Part shown: piece by piece, positions 56,401 to 63,418 of the stretch
How positions within the stretch are numbered: position 1 is the stretch's first letter
Layout: each line of letters begins with the position of its first letter
NCBI RefSeq assembly: GCF_016861565.1
Contig: NZ_BOLK01000003.1
Location: 62,001 to 126,000 of the forward strand
Length of the DNA stretch: 64,000 nucleotides
Direction of reading: 5' to 3'
Source: Secundilactobacillus yichangensis
GTDB lineage: Bacteria; Bacillota; Bacilli; Lactobacillales; Lactobacillaceae
The notes under the pieces: model-generated
Databases searched by the model: none
Told to the model about the DNA's origin: nothing
The model's input: only the letters and a program-made list of their open reading frames with translations
Made by a program: the position numbers and the translations under genes

Positions 56401-59383
56401 AAAAGCCGGTTGAGAAAGTATCGTTCTTGAATGTGCCAGCTGGAAAGGCCGCTGTAATTTTGGCAATAGCTGTTGGGGTAAAGAACACCATATATGCCAG
56501 CTGAGAGCCGTCGTTGATTGCCAAATTACCAGTACTCGAAAGTTGACCGTTCATAATCTGAAAATCATCCGCAGTCAGCGTGGGCATTGTTCCGGTGGTT
56601 GGAAGCGTTCCGGTATAAGTAAAACCAAAGTTATGGTTAGTATTCATAGGACCGGCCGTTGTTCCAGGAACCTGTGGCGTTACCTTAATATCTCCATACC
56701 CAACTGAAGCAGAGTTTGGCGTAATGTAAATGTCTGTTGCATTGGCAATGATTGTCAGTTTGCCATTTAAAGTACTGATATCATAATTCTTATTAATCTC
56801 GGTATTAGGGTCGAAAGATGGGGTGATCGTATAGGTTCCAGCGGTATCACCTGGAGCACGGCTAACCGTGTAGGCAACCTTTTCATTGGACGCTTGACCC
56901 GATATGGCAATGTTCCAAGCCGGATCAGGTGCACCAACCACCTTACTAATATTTTGAGCAGAAATGAGCACTTTGGCCTTACCAATTGTCAGTTTTCCTG
57001 TCCCGTAAGCATCGCTAGATAAGCTAACACCGGGATTGGCAGCTGCAATCTTACTAATACCAGCAGCGTTCAATTTCACCGTGTATTCGCCCACATTCAA
57101 GTGTCCAGCTTGGGAATATGAACCATTCTCAACTGTGAAGTCGCTGCTCGATAGCGTTGGAATTTTCACATCCGGATCAGAAGCTTTTACGTAGATCCCA
57201 TAATTATCGTCGTTCCCATACGAGGTACGAGTATCAAGTATATTGACAGTACTGTTAGTAGCTATTGGTGTAATCTTAAACGTGCCATCATTGACCTTCG
57301 CGGTGTAATTAGCCGTGTCTAAGTTCGTTGGCGTAACCGTTTCTTTGTAGTCACCAGCAGTTTCGCCGGCTTCACGAGTCACTGTAGCACCCAAGGTATC
57401 ACCGTTTGCTGCACCAGTCACGGTGTAACCGAGAGTTGGGTCTTGTGCGCCAAATTCTTTTGTTGCTGACGTGGCAGTGAAAGTAGCCGTCGCTTTGTTA
57501 ACTGTCAATGTACCGTTCTTAAAGTTAACTAATGGGTCAACTAGCATGTCTGGATTCGCTAAAGATACTTTCTTAAACCCATCATTACTCAATTTAATCG
57601 TGTAAGTCCCGGCAGCTAAGTGACCGCTGGCAGAGTACTTGGCACCCATGATCGTATAATCAGTAGCCGTCAAAGTCGGCATTGTCAGGTCGGTGTCACT
57701 ATCACTAATGGTTAACCCAATATCAGAGCCCTTGCCGTTCACATCGGCGCCATAAGTGATGGTCTTGTTATCGACGGAAACAACGTCCTTAGTTGCCTTT
57801 TCAGCAACTTTAAGGGTGGCTTGCGCTTGGATAAATTCTAAGTTGGTCATGTTGAAATATTCAACGGTGAAGGTCTTATCACCCGTGGTTTGGGTACTTA
57901 AATTTGCGTAGTCAGGTGACGTTAAGGCCGCACTGATATCCTTGCCACTTGCGTCTTTTGCGGTGGTGACAAACGAACTCATTGCAGGTACTGGATCGCC
58001 AACATTAACGGTTTGCGTCTGCGTTTGAATCGTAGAATCAGACTTTTTGTAGACGTAATTGAAGTTCCCAGTTTGACTGGTTGCAGGACTCAGGATGTCT
58101 TGGAAAAGTGAGCCAACCACACCTGAAGCCTTCTGATCAACACCGTTCATGGCAGCGAAAACGTTCAGAAGGTCTTGGAATGAATTAAGCTGTACATTAT
58201 CGATTAACCCGCCGGCAGCGGAAATAATCGTGTTCAAATTCTTCATGTAATCGGTAATTGAAGCAGTATCCGACATACCGGTTTTGTTAGCTTGCACAAC
58301 GTGAAGCTGAGAAGCATCCATGTCCAGCTGGTAACCTGGCACATACGGTGGTTCAACGATTGCTTGGGCGGCGTTTGCCAAGGTGCTGGTTTTAGTTTCC
58401 GGCGCGGCCACGTCGTTCCCATCTTCATCCTTGAATGTATAGTTAGCCGTATAAGTTAAATCAGCCTTGGCGGTCATTTGGATAATGTCACCGCTGTTGC
58501 TGACCACGAAAATTGTCCCGCCGTTGGCTGCCTTGGCAGCATTGTTATGCGCGGAAACGTATGAAATCAGTTCTTCTTGCGTCATGCCAGCGGTGGCAGT
58601 CTTCATTTCCTGCAAACTGGCATACGTGTTGGCGGTAGCATCCGTCAGCGCACCAGTATCCAGCTTCTGGTTAACTGGTGTCACGCTGGTTGCAGTTGCT
58701 TTCGGACTTGCAGCATCTGTGGAAGCGGTCTTCGTGTCCTGTGTCGGATTGGTAATTTCATTTGTAGCATTATCGGCTTTTGTTGTTGCATCCGTCATAT
58801 CAGATGCGGTGGTTTTGTCGCTACTAGAAATAACAGCACTAGATTGCTGTGCTGCAGCAGTGTTGCTTGTTGAATTAGTGGAAGCTTTATCGTTAGTTGT
58901 GTTAGCAGCTTCCTTGGTACTAGTGACCGCAGTCGTCTGGGTTGCTGTGTCTGGAGCCACAGCTGCAGCAGCCTTCGCAGCATCAGTTGCTGAAGACGTT
59001 ACGGCAGCATTCTTCGAACTGGTTGCGGACGCGCTAGTATCACTTGTGGTTTCTGTATTGTTTGTTGTATTTACTGAATTAGCTGACGTGTCATCACTAG
59101 CAGCTGATTGATCATTGTTACTGGTCGCTTGTAAAGTGTACGATCCAGTATCAGCTGTTGGCTTAACCTCGTCCGTTGTACTGGTTGCGTTATCCTGGGT
59201 AGTTTCAGCATGGCCGACTGTCCCGCCAATGCCAAGCATTCCTGCTCCAAGTGACAACATAAAAATACCAGCGTAAAGCCAGTTCTTCCCAGCTTTGAAC
59301 ATTTTATAGTGAACTTTCTGTTCACTAAAGGCATCAAAACGCTTCTTACCAAGGTTTTGATCCGAATTGAAATGAATTCTCAT
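47408..59383 (-). CDS. Giant LPQTN wall-anchored adhesin with MBG-like and mucin-binding-like repeats
   Basis: A 3991-residue surface protein. Order: KxYKxGKxW-type signal (KMFKAGKNW at 27-35, hydrophobic core to about 58), Ala/Ser/Thr-rich low-complexity segment (about 60-235), a unique N-terminal region (about 240-525), alternating MBG-like modules (about 528-2010; 9 of one type with YG-D and GTYTV, 7 of a second with YG-DP and TR-G), about 12 mucin-binding (Muc_B2-like) repeats of some 132 residues (about 2010-3690), a Thr/Pro/Gly stalk, then LPQTN (about 3955-3959), a membrane helix and KRKKRDDE. Sortase would anchor it to the wall. GGAGGGGG precedes the ATG. Ligand unknown; attachment to mucus or plant glycans is inference. 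Confidence 0.93.
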   Translation of the reverse strand: MRIHFNSDQNLGKKRFDAFSEQKVHYKMFKAGKNWLYAGIFMLSLGAGMLGIGGTVGHAETTQDNATSTTDEVKPTADTGSYTLQATSNNDQSAASDDTSANSVNTTNNTETTSDTSASATSSKNAAVTSSATDAAKAAAAVAPDTATQTTAVTSTKEAANTTNDKASTNSTSNTAAAQQSSAVISSSDKTTASDMTDATTKADNATNEITNPTQDTKTASTDAASPKATATSVTPVNQKLDTGALTDATANTYASLQEMKTATAGMTQEELISYVSAHNNAAKAANGGTIFVVSNSGDIIQMTAKADLTYTANYTFKDEDGNDVAAPETKTSTLANAAQAIVEPPYVPGYQLDMDASQLHVVQANKTGMSDTASITDYMKNLNTIISAAGGLIDNVQLNSFQDLLNVFAAMNGVDQKASGVVGSLFQDILSPATSQTGNFNYVYKKSDSTIQTQTQTVNVGDPVPAMSSFVTTAKDASGKDISAALTSPDYANLSTQTTGDKTFTVEYFNMTNLEFIQAQATLKVAEKATKDVVSVDNKTITYGADVNGKGSDIGLTISDSDTDLTMPTLTATDYTIMGAKYSASGHLAAGTYTIKLSNDGFKKVSLANPDMLVDPLVNFKNGTLTVNKATATFTATSATKEFGAQDPTLGYTVTGAANGDTLGATVTREAGETAGDYKETVTPTNLDTANYTAKVNDGTFKITPIATNSTVNILDTRTSYGNDDNYGIYVKASDPDVKIPTLSSSDFTVENGSYSQAGHLNVGEYTVKLNAAGISKIAAANPGVSLSSDAYGTGKLTIGKAKVLISAQNISKVVGAPDPAWNIAISGQASNEKVAYTVSRAPGDTAGTYTITPSFDPNTEINKNYDISTLNGKLTIIANATDIYITPNSASVGYGDIKVTPQVPGTTAGPMNTNHNFGFTYTGTLPTTGTMPTLTADDFQIMNGQLSSTGNLAINDGSQLAYMVFFTPTAIAKITAAFPAGTFKNDTFSTGFLTVTKKTIQITPNSVTKEYGQPDPAMFDYTTSAPIPEGENVIVTVTRAPGDDVGSYDLTASATDNPNYNFVYNTGTLTITKAPSTDTLTVGNAQMTYGDTLSQFTTQHVGGQLTIPDIPQSDYTVINGQYTNGRLNAGTYDVELNAAAQQLIDDANKDSNYELPTIKSGKLTVLPKAVTLTADNLSKAMGSTDPALTATDNGQLLSGDSLNYTVTRASGETMGTYTETIKLGTNPNYKVNTVPGTFTITGKLTAGSINLTDGTTTYGDLNQDATKDSYTFKSYLAHNTDKLVLPDGLTNADYVIQNATYSPSGYLNQGTYTVGLSDSGIAKVKAANKDFDLQDANFIAGTIVVTPATLTVTPQSVSKDAGQADPTWTTTVSGALAGDTPTVTGYTVTRSNTSETPGKYVISADVSQATVNDSNYVLAGGDAILTINPKTTTDKIVVTPTGITYGDDTTGYVIGTDGAAAATNGFKVTATVQGGNDLVVPDFDASDFTIANAQLSASGHLNAGSYAVSLTAAGLAKIKAANPDYVINADGSNLTLNQFTVAKKTATITADNQSKVYGTADPQLTYKTAGVVDGDDIGAVTVTRKAGDNVGTYAITPAVGDNANYDFKYVNGALTITALALTGSATVTAQPVTYGSITKDGDIIKGRDSNIEGDNAFGITLEGHTLDSSTLTPADYTIGATDTDHNGNYLDAGSYTVTLNDAGKAALAAANPNYDFSKVTFTDGSLTVAQAKLYLNIYDHSKVYGQPDPNFYPTVAGFVLDDEDHNSVHITVNREPGEDVGTYTITPVLATPSRNYKVVSTGHATLTITPATISASDVDMQVKPNDQTITYGQTPADFVANFGSKLNPVDLTNADFEFTKQGGTASSSIPTDVGSYTVSLTADAQTAIANANPNYTFTSDAFKTGLFTINPIVTTPGDKDTEITANNAAIIHGQATPDFSASYGAKVKDAVLTQDDFTVNNTVASSTDVPTAVGNYTLTLNESGINKIKAANPTFAFSAGDFIAGTYKIVEVTTSGTLTVNTTYTGAPKPASYPEQQTVDLTRTATVDNDGQVTYGDWTAQNVSDGNLVTALTVADVPVSGYTVAVSGDTGAYTLADFTNATSGADATANVVLNRTVTYTTKTFSTGTPGQDGDSEGTQAQYLAGTITVTQTNTGDYTKPVANQTVNVSRTATLDSNGNVVYSDWTTDGTNKVLVPELTNDGAAVKGYTDTVTDGSAYTSDNFKTVSDAGKPGDKGYAATVSRTVNYKLNQNEYTQGSAGDPAKNDPEGTQAKYLTGTITVSQTNTGDYTAAVGNTTVNVSRTATLDKNGNVVYSDWTTDGTNKTLVNALTSADVKVPGFTATIENGAAYTSDNFKAVTDAGEPGDKGYTANVARTVNYKLNQTDYTKGNPGDPTNNDPEGTQAKYLEGTITVSQTNTGDYTKPVGNTTVNVSRTATLDKDGRVVYSDWTTDGTNKVLVSELTDSETAVKGYTNTVTDGAAYTSDNFKAVSDAGEPGDKGYTATVSRTVNYKLNQADYTKGNPGDPTKNDPEGTQAKYLTGTITVSQTNTGDYTKPVGNQTVNVSRTATLDKNGNVVYSDWATDGTNKVLVPELTTAETAVKGYTNTVTDGGEYTSDNFKAVTDAGTPSDEGYTTTVSRTVNYKLNQTEYTQGNPGDPTKNDPEGTQAKYLEGTITVSQTNTGDYTKPVGNTTVNVSRTATLDKNGNVVYSDWTADGTNKVLVSELTDAGAAVKGYTDTVINGASYTSDNFKAVTDAGTPGDKGYTATVARTVNYKLNQSEYTQGNPGDPTKNDPEGTQAKYLTGTITVSQTNTGDYTKVVGNQTVNVSRTATLDKNGNVVYSDWTTDGTNKTLVNALTSADVNVAGFTATVENGAAYTSDNFKAVTDAVEPGDKGYTTTVARTVNYKLNQPEYTKDNFGDPTKNDPEGTQAKYLTGTITVSQINTGDYTKPVGNITVNVSRTATLDKNGNVIYSDWTTDGTDKVLVPELTAAGAAVKGYTDTVTNGASYTSDNFKAVTDADQPGDNGYVATVSRTVNYKLNQPEYTKENSGDPTKNDPEGTQAKYLTGIITVSQTNTGDYTKPVGNTTVNVSRTATLDKNGNVVYSDWTTDGTNEVLVPELTDAETAIKGYTNTVTDGAAYTSDNFKAVTDAGTPGDKGYTTTVSRTVNYKLNQPEYTKENSGDPTKNDPEGTQAKYLTGTITVSQTNTGDYTKPVGNTTVNVSRTATLDKNGNVVYSDWTTDGTNKVLVPELTADDAAVKGYTDTVTDGGAAYTSDEFKAVSDASEPGDKGYVATVSRTVNYKLTQLEYTKENSGDPTKNDPEGTQAKYLKGTITVSQTNTGDYTKPVGNTTVNVSRTATLDKNGNVVYSAWTTDGTNEVLVPELTSAETAVKGYTNTVTDGGSYTSADFKAVTDAGKPSDNGYTAKVSRTVNYKLNQPEYTKGNAGDPTKNDPEGTQAKYLEGTITVSQINTGDYTKAVGDTTVNISRTATLDKDGNVVYGDWTIDGTNKVLVPELTADGAAVKGYSDTVKNGEAYTSDSFKAVTDDGTPGDKGYTAKVSRTVNYTKHTYTTGTPGGTDDPAGTQAAYLTGTITINRTNTGDYTATVAPTVVNVTREASLDANGNVIYSAWTTDGTADWTTNGANVILVPALTDAAAAVKGYTDSVTQGKAYTSGMFNAEIGSSEPGKEGYTGTVTQVVNYAYNQTTTNDVDGGETIIKTDGSGKVVQIEKHWPDGDKTVVIIDDTGDATFTETPNSQPNLPTQTVKPGETATAGRTTLTNIEPKGIELTHKPTNAPSTTETVAPDGSKTITMTGEPVSVDPDDYYDNTNTSVDGGGAVDNPTTTPDNVPNTTPETAPTVTPAGNGQTTPTTDNGTGVQSNAGGLNTGANSGTGIKSTNSSSANTGSAIGGAGKNTGTAQGQAVDNSRAAATGTSSHVSGQTQTANKQGQLPQTNDKQNSAGATIGLGLLGLLAAFGFKRKKRDDE
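48660..53020 (-). repeat. Tandem 396-bp repeats inside the adhesin gene
   Basis: Eleven consecutive units of about 396 bp (132 codons), each with GDPTKNDPEGTQAKYL, GTITVSQTNTGDYTKPVGN, VNVSRTATLDKNGNVVYSDW, DGTNKVLVPEL, GYT-TV and YTSDNFKAVTDAG. A more divergent twelfth follows to about 48260, and a diverged earlier unit lies near 53040-53340. Neighbouring units share long identical DNA words, so length change by recombination is likely. Confidence 0.9.
53345..57800 (-). repeat. Alternating MBG-like module array inside the adhesin gene
   Basis: About 16 modules of 75-100 residues in two alternating types. Type one has -TYGD-, a DFTI strand, LNAGTYTV and KIKAANP (nine copies). Type two has SK-YG-DP, TR-xG, GTY and NY (seven copies). 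These are bacterial Ig-like MBG folds that act as spacers or binding modules. Divergence between copies is larger than in the downstream repeats. Confidence 0.8.
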
Positions 59384-60200
59384 TTAAAATTTCCCCCTCC
59401 AAATAATCATGACAACTATATAAACGAATCAGTGTGAATAGGTAATGCAACAGAAGTCAGAATTATTCTCGATACTTAAAAGTAAAATAGTTACCTTCAA
59501 TAACCCAGCGCTAAATTTCCGAATTTAACGCTGAGCTCCAAACATATATCGATGAAGGTCCCCATAACACTTCCGACCACTAAAATGCCTACTTTTATAT
59601 AACTAAGAGCATAATACAACCTTTTATAATCTAAGTCATCCTTAATGCGTTAGGTATTTCAAGCACATCCTGATAAATTTAATAAATTTATTTTATTATC
59701 TATTAATAAATGATTACTAATGCATTCTTGCTCTACTTCCTAAAAGTCAGTAATAACGGCATTTGAATTTGTCAAATGATTATTGAAGTTTGAAATACTC
59801 TTAATTACCTGAGTATGTGTTGAAAATTTTCAATTAGTTAACCTCATTAATAGTTTAAAAATATTATAAAAAGTTTTTCAAAATAAATATAAGCCATAAT
59901 TGTTAAAATATATAACTAACTCATTTTTTAAGTTTCAAAGTCAAAAATAGACCTAGCCGTATAGCCCAATATAAAGCCATTTATATCCTATTCCGTTCAA
60001 ATTGCTAATGGTTATAACACCTTCACATAATAGTCAAAATTAGCACTCATTCTTCGTCTTTGTATAAATGTAACAAATTAGGAATTTCGTAAATTACGTG
60101 ATTGAACGTACGAACATTTTTAACGAGTGTTCATTTCCTAGTTGGCACCATTTTCGTGATACCATGAGCATGAATTCATAACTAAGAGGAGGGTTTTACT
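59384..60200. other. 817-base AT-rich gene-free region upstream of the adhesin
   Basis: Strongly AT-rich DNA between the adhesin start and the SDR gene. I see a hairpin CAGCGCTAAATT-TCCG-AATTTAACGCTG (59506-59533, one mismatch) about 125 bases upstream of the adhesin ATG with no T-run, a TATATA box-like word near 59417, and a GAACA-N11-TGTTC repeat (about 60113-60133) before the SDR gene. No protein-coding ORF is convincing. Confidence 0.6.
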
Positions 60201-60953
60201 ATGATGGATAGATTAGTCGGCAAAGTCGCCCTGGTAACCGGCGGGGCTGCGGGGATTGGGTTAGCAACCGTCAAACGTTTTCTAGCTGAAGGCGCCACCG
60301 TTGTATTTACTGATATCAACGATCAGGCCGGTAAAGAGCAGGAACAAAAAATGGGCACTGACAAAGCCGTTTTCATGAAGCAGGACGTCAGCAAAGAAGC
60401 GGACTGGATCAGAGTGATCGATGAAACCGTCAAACGTTTTGGAACTATCGACATTTTATTTAACAACGCAGGAATTTTTAAACTAATCAACCTACCCGCC
60501 ATCACCGAAGAAGAGTGGGATCGAACCATGTCCATCAACGTGAAGGGCGCCTTCTTGGGCATGAAACACGTGATCCCGCTGATGGCGAAAAATGGCGGCG
60601 GTTCCGTGATTAACGCGTCTTCTGCCGCCGGTCTGGTTGGCTCCGCACAAACTGTGCTTTACGGTGCCAGCAAAGGTGCCGTTCGACTAATGACCAAACA
60701 CGCCGCTATCGAATATGCACCCCAGCAAGTGCGGGTCAACTCCGTTCATCCAGGGCTGATTGCAACGGAAATGACCGACTACGCTGCCAATGCTTACCAG
60801 CAGTCCAAGGCTGACTTAGGTAAGATTCATCCGCTAGGTCGTTTAGGTAAACCAGAAGAAATCGCCGCAACCGTCGCCTTTTTGGCTTCAGATGATGCAT
60901 CGTTTATCACCGGTGTAGAAATTCCGGTGGATGGTGGTTTGACGGCGGAATAA
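60201..60953 (+). CDS. Short-chain dehydrogenase/reductase
   Basis: A 250-residue classical SDR that oxidises or reduces an alcohol/ketone with NAD(P)(H). Rossmann motif TGGAAGIG (about 14-21), acidic Asp at the end of strand 2 (FTDIND) that favours NAD(H), NNAG (about 89), catalytic Ser in INASSAAGLVGS, Tyr and Lys in YGASKGA (about 155-161), and IPVDGGLTAE at the end. It resembles glucose-1-dehydrogenase or cyclopentanol dehydrogenase types; substrate not certain. AGGAGGG precedes the ATG by 7 bases. Monocistronic with own terminator; an island of housekeeping-like codon use in an accessory region. Confidence 0.92.
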   Translation: MMDRLVGKVALVTGGAAGIGLATVKRFLAEGATVVFTDINDQAGKEQEQKMGTDKAVFMKQDVSKEADWIRVIDETVKRFGTIDILFNNAGIFKLINLPAITEEEWDRTMSINVKGAFLGMKHVIPLMAKNGGGSVINASSAAGLVGSAQTVLYGASKGAVRLMTKHAAIEYAPQQVRVNSVHPGLIATEMTDYAANAYQQSKADLGKIHPLGRLGKPEEIAATVAFLASDDASFITGVEIPVDGGLTAE

Positions 60954-60967
60954 ATTTGAGAAAAAGA

Positions 60968-61017
60968 AAGTCGCTGAATCTCAAGAGTGTATGTCTTGAG
61001 GTTCAGCGACCTTTTAT
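60968..61017 (+). terminator. Terminator after the SDR gene
   Basis: AGTCGCTGAATCTCAAGA pairs with TCTTGAGGTTCAGCGACC around GTGTATG, followed by TTTTATTTT. Confidence 0.88.
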
Positions 61018-61034
61018 TTTGGATATCCAGATAA

Positions 61035-61287
61035 TTAAATCTCTGTGTTATCATCACGCAAATCAATATCAGCCTGCACACAAAAAGTACTGATCTGAAA
61101 CACCAAGGAAGCGGCCAAGTTTTCTTGAAATGTCGTGTGTTATCTTCAGTTGATCGCTTAGGATAGCTTGAATTGTTGACTTAGGAACGTTAATGCCTTT
61201 CGCCAAAGTTTCTTCGGACAATTTGAATGGCACCATAAACTCTTCTCGTAAGATTTCACTGATTTTAGGTGTTGAAATGTCAGCCAT
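61035..61287 (-). pseudogene. HigA-like antitoxin, frameshifted near the C-terminus
   Basis: The readable frame (61069-61287) gives 72 residues with an XRE-type HTH: ISEILREEFMVPFKLSEETL, AKGINVPKSTIQAIL, ITHDISRKLGRFLGVSDQYF, the pattern of HigA/VapI antitoxins. It ends FLCAG. In the next frame the expected family tail follows at once, QADIDLRDDNTEI and stop at 61035, matching 'LQADYDLR' of intact HigA. A change at the A5 run (61082-61086, T5 on the coding strand) would rejoin the two. ATG with GGAGGGG upstream. No HigB toxin is next to it. It may be a decayed solitary antitoxin, or a sequencing slip. Confidence 0.7.
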
Positions 61288-61352
61288 CGTACGTCCCCTC
61301 CAATCATGAGAAGTTACGGCCTATGAAAATAACTTCCCATATTTACTGATTT

Positions 61353-61844
61353 TCAATAGTTATCAGCTCGGTGAGTATAATCCTTGCTTACTTTATGACC
61401 CTTAATAAAATCAAAACCATAACCACCCTGATATCCGCGAATAACTTTATAAGTATGATGGCCGATCTTACGTTTAGTTAATGACATACCCTCTTCTGGG
61501 AAAGCACTAGCAGCAACGTTTTTCAATTTAGCTTGCAGCATAAAATACTTGCGTCCTTGATACGTTGAACCATATTCATAAGCTAATCGATGTGATGAAC
61601 TTTTACTGGTTGAGGTAATTTTAAACCCCTTGCCATAATTTCGACCACTGATGGTTGCTGTATGAGTGGTAATTTGCAGCTTATCCCATTGATGGCTACC
61701 AGCATACCGATAAAATGTCCCACGAATCGCTGTCGGAGTGATTCCAGAAGTCTTGGCTTCAGCACTATTTCCGTTGATTCCAAGTCCAATTAGTAAACCC
61801 GCAGATAATTCTAATACAACGACAGCGCTCTTCACCCTATTCAT
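61353..61844 (-). CDS. Small secreted protein of unknown function
   Basis: A 163-residue precursor with a signal peptide (hydrophobic core about 7-25) and a likely cut after SAEA (about residue 30). The mature part is basic and rich in Tyr, Lys, Ser and Gly: GTFYRYAGSHQWDKLQITTH, then GRKYFMLQAKLKNV and YQGGYGFDFIKGHKV. No Cys, no anchor. It resembles short exported lactobacillus proteins whose role is not known. The plus-strand gene 140 bases away encodes a similar-sized exported protein with a comparable style (GTFKIKYKYTG), but I cannot show homology. I do not recognise a domain. Confidence 0.7.
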   Translation of the reverse strand: MNRVKSAVVVLELSAGLLIGLGINGNSAEAKTSGITPTAIRGTFYRYAGSHQWDKLQITTHTATISGRNYGKGFKITSTSKSSSHRLAYEYGSTYQGRKYFMLQAKLKNVAASAFPEEGMSLTKRKIGHHTYKVIRGYQGGYGFDFIKGHKVSKDYTHRADNY

Positions 61845-61983
61845 GTGAATACCTCCTCACTAAAAGCTTCCCAACTTTTTACAGGTTCATTCTATGTCAT
61901 AATGGCTTCGACTACCAGTGTAATTATTAATACCACAATAAGAATAATTAGAGTAAAATAAACCCTGTCAGGGGGAAAATCAC

Positions 61984-62400
61984 ATGAAAAAATCAATCTT
62001 AGTTACACTAGCTTTCAGCGCCAGCCTACTGGGCGCTTTAAGCCTATCCGATACTACAGCTAACGCTGCTTCCTATCACAATGGTATTCCGCATGTTTTG
62101 AAGAATACAAAGTGGCATGGAAAAACAATAACTTTTGATGGTCATCACGCTCATTCAACGCTCAAGTTCAAATCCACGTCATTAGATTACTTCCCGGCTT
62201 TAGGACCAGGTGCTCAGGGAACGTTTAAGATTAAATATAAGTACACTGGACATGGAACCTACTACTTAACCGGACGCGTATATAACAACGCACCAAAAGG
62301 TGGCGTGGCATGGAAATACAAGGTGATCCGCTCCAGTTCACATAAGCTTTACTTGAAAGATTACACGAATGGTATCACCACAGGCCATTATTACCGATAA
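61984..62400 (+). CDS. Small secreted protein of unknown function
   Basis: A 138-residue precursor: MKKSILVTLAFSASLLGALS signal peptide with likely cut at ANA-AS (about residue 28). The mature part is rich in His, Lys, Tyr and Gly (HNGIPHVLKNTKWHGKTITF, STLKFKSTSLDYFP, YKYTGHGTYYLTGRVYNN, DYTNGITTGHYYR). No Cys, no wall anchor. AGGGGGAAAA precedes the ATG. Lactobacilli carry many such short exported proteins near adhesin genes; function unknown. Divergent from the other small secreted protein. Ends at a terminator. Confidence 0.75.
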   Translation: MKKSILVTLAFSASLLGALSLSDTTANAASYHNGIPHVLKNTKWHGKTITFDGHHAHSTLKFKSTSLDYFPALGPGAQGTFKIKYKYTGHGTYYLTGRVYNNAPKGGVAWKYKVIRSSSHKLYLKDYTNGITTGHYYR

Positions 62401-62406
62401 AACACA

Positions 62407-62446
62407 GGAGGGCTTCCAGATACAATAATCTGGGAGCCCTCTTTTA
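62407..62446 (+). terminator. Terminator after the small secreted protein gene
   Basis: GAGGGCTTCCAGAT pairs with ATCTGGGAGCCCTC around ACAATA (one G-T/T-G position), followed by TTTTATG. Convergent with the next gene, so it may serve both. Confidence 0.85.
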
Positions 62447-62491
62447 TGCTGGTTTTTAATATAATTTCAGAAACTCATATACGCAACAATT

Positions 62492-63214
62492 TTACTTGTT
62501 GAGATTCAATGTGAAATCATAAGTATGATCAGAATTCTCATCATCGTCATTATCAGTTTCATAATCAGTATCAAACTTAAATCTAAGCGTCTTCAAGGAA
62601 TTGATATTCGCTAATTGTTCTATTGGCAGCGTGACATCGCCTGCTTTAGTGGCTCCCCTGGCAATTTCACCATCCCAGTCTTCCATAGTATCACAATCAT
62701 GCTGTTCACCATTGCTGTATACTACAGTACCTTGCGTTGCGTACGCATCAATATCTCGGGTAGGTGAAATGATAACATGCAAACGCACATAACCGGTAAT
62801 ATCAAATTTCCCGTCATCCGTTGAATTATATTTGTACGCTTTAGCCAATTTATAGACGGTTACTTTATCCACCTTGACCTTGGCAGCTGACCAACTGGAA
62901 TCAGTATAATTTGCACGATAAGTCTTTTTTGCCAAAACGTCATAGTGGTTGTCATCCACCGTAATCGTTGAAGCAGCTGACTTTTTAGTCTTGGGCTTGG
63001 CAGCACTCCCCTTTTCATTCTTAGTCGTTGTGTGTGCTGTTGCACTAGCGGTGTCATCCAAGTTATCCTTTGAACTGCTCTTTCGACCGCCCAGTAAACC
63101 AATGATGACAATTATGGCGACAACAGCCATAACCCATACCCACCATTGTTTGTACCAAGGTGTTACCTCAACAAACTTTCGACCATCTTTATCTACAAAT
63201 TGCTTTTTTGCCAC
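62492..63214 (-). CDS. Membrane-anchored exported protein, unknown function
   Basis: From a GTG at 63214 (AGGAG 8 bases upstream; product begins MAKKQFVDKDGRKFVEVTPW) it has 240 residues: a short cytoplasmic N-terminus, one membrane helix (about 25-43, WVWVMAVVAIIVIIGLLGG), a Ser/Thr/Lys/Ala linker (about 47-85), and an outer domain (about 88-240) with beta strands such as KVKVDKVTVYKLAKAYKY, GYVRLHVIISPTRDIDAYA and LKTLRFKFDTDYE, then an Asp-rich stretch. The outer domain recalls DUF4352/DUF5067-type Ig-like folds, without a firm match. Role unknown. Confidence 0.72.
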   Translation of the reverse strand: MAKKQFVDKDGRKFVEVTPWYKQWWVWVMAVVAIIVIIGLLGGRKSSSKDNLDDTASATAHTTTKNEKGSAAKPKTKKSAASTITVDDNHYDVLAKKTYRANYTDSSWSAAKVKVDKVTVYKLAKAYKYNSTDDGKFDITGYVRLHVIISPTRDIDAYATQGTVVYSNGEQHDCDTMEDWDGEIARGATKAGDVTLPIEQLANINSLKTLRFKFDTDYETDNDDDENSDHTYDFTLNLNK

Positions 63215-63418
63215 GAAGACAACTCCTAAAGTTTCAGCTTTTTGTGTCAATCAGTATTTGGACAATGTGTGAAGATTACTAGCTTTTAGTTTTAATGGTC
63301 AATTTATTTTTAACATGTGCAAGCATTAACAATACCTGATTATTAAAGTAATTTCAACAACTATTTTCTATATGTCAATAAGGTTGTAATATTTGATTGC
63401 ATCACAGCTGATTACGCA

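Noticed and set aside
58467-59111. 214-codon open frame on the plus strand opposite the adhesin N-terminus
   Set aside because: It is the mirror of the Ala/Ser/Thr-rich low-complexity stretch of the adhesin. The Val/Ala/Ser make-up follows from that, and there is no ribosome site or homology.
60113-60133. GAACA-N11-TGTTC repeat as a TetR operator for the SDR gene
   Set aside because: Short arms in AT-rich DNA and no TetR gene next to it; kept only as a note in the gap entry.
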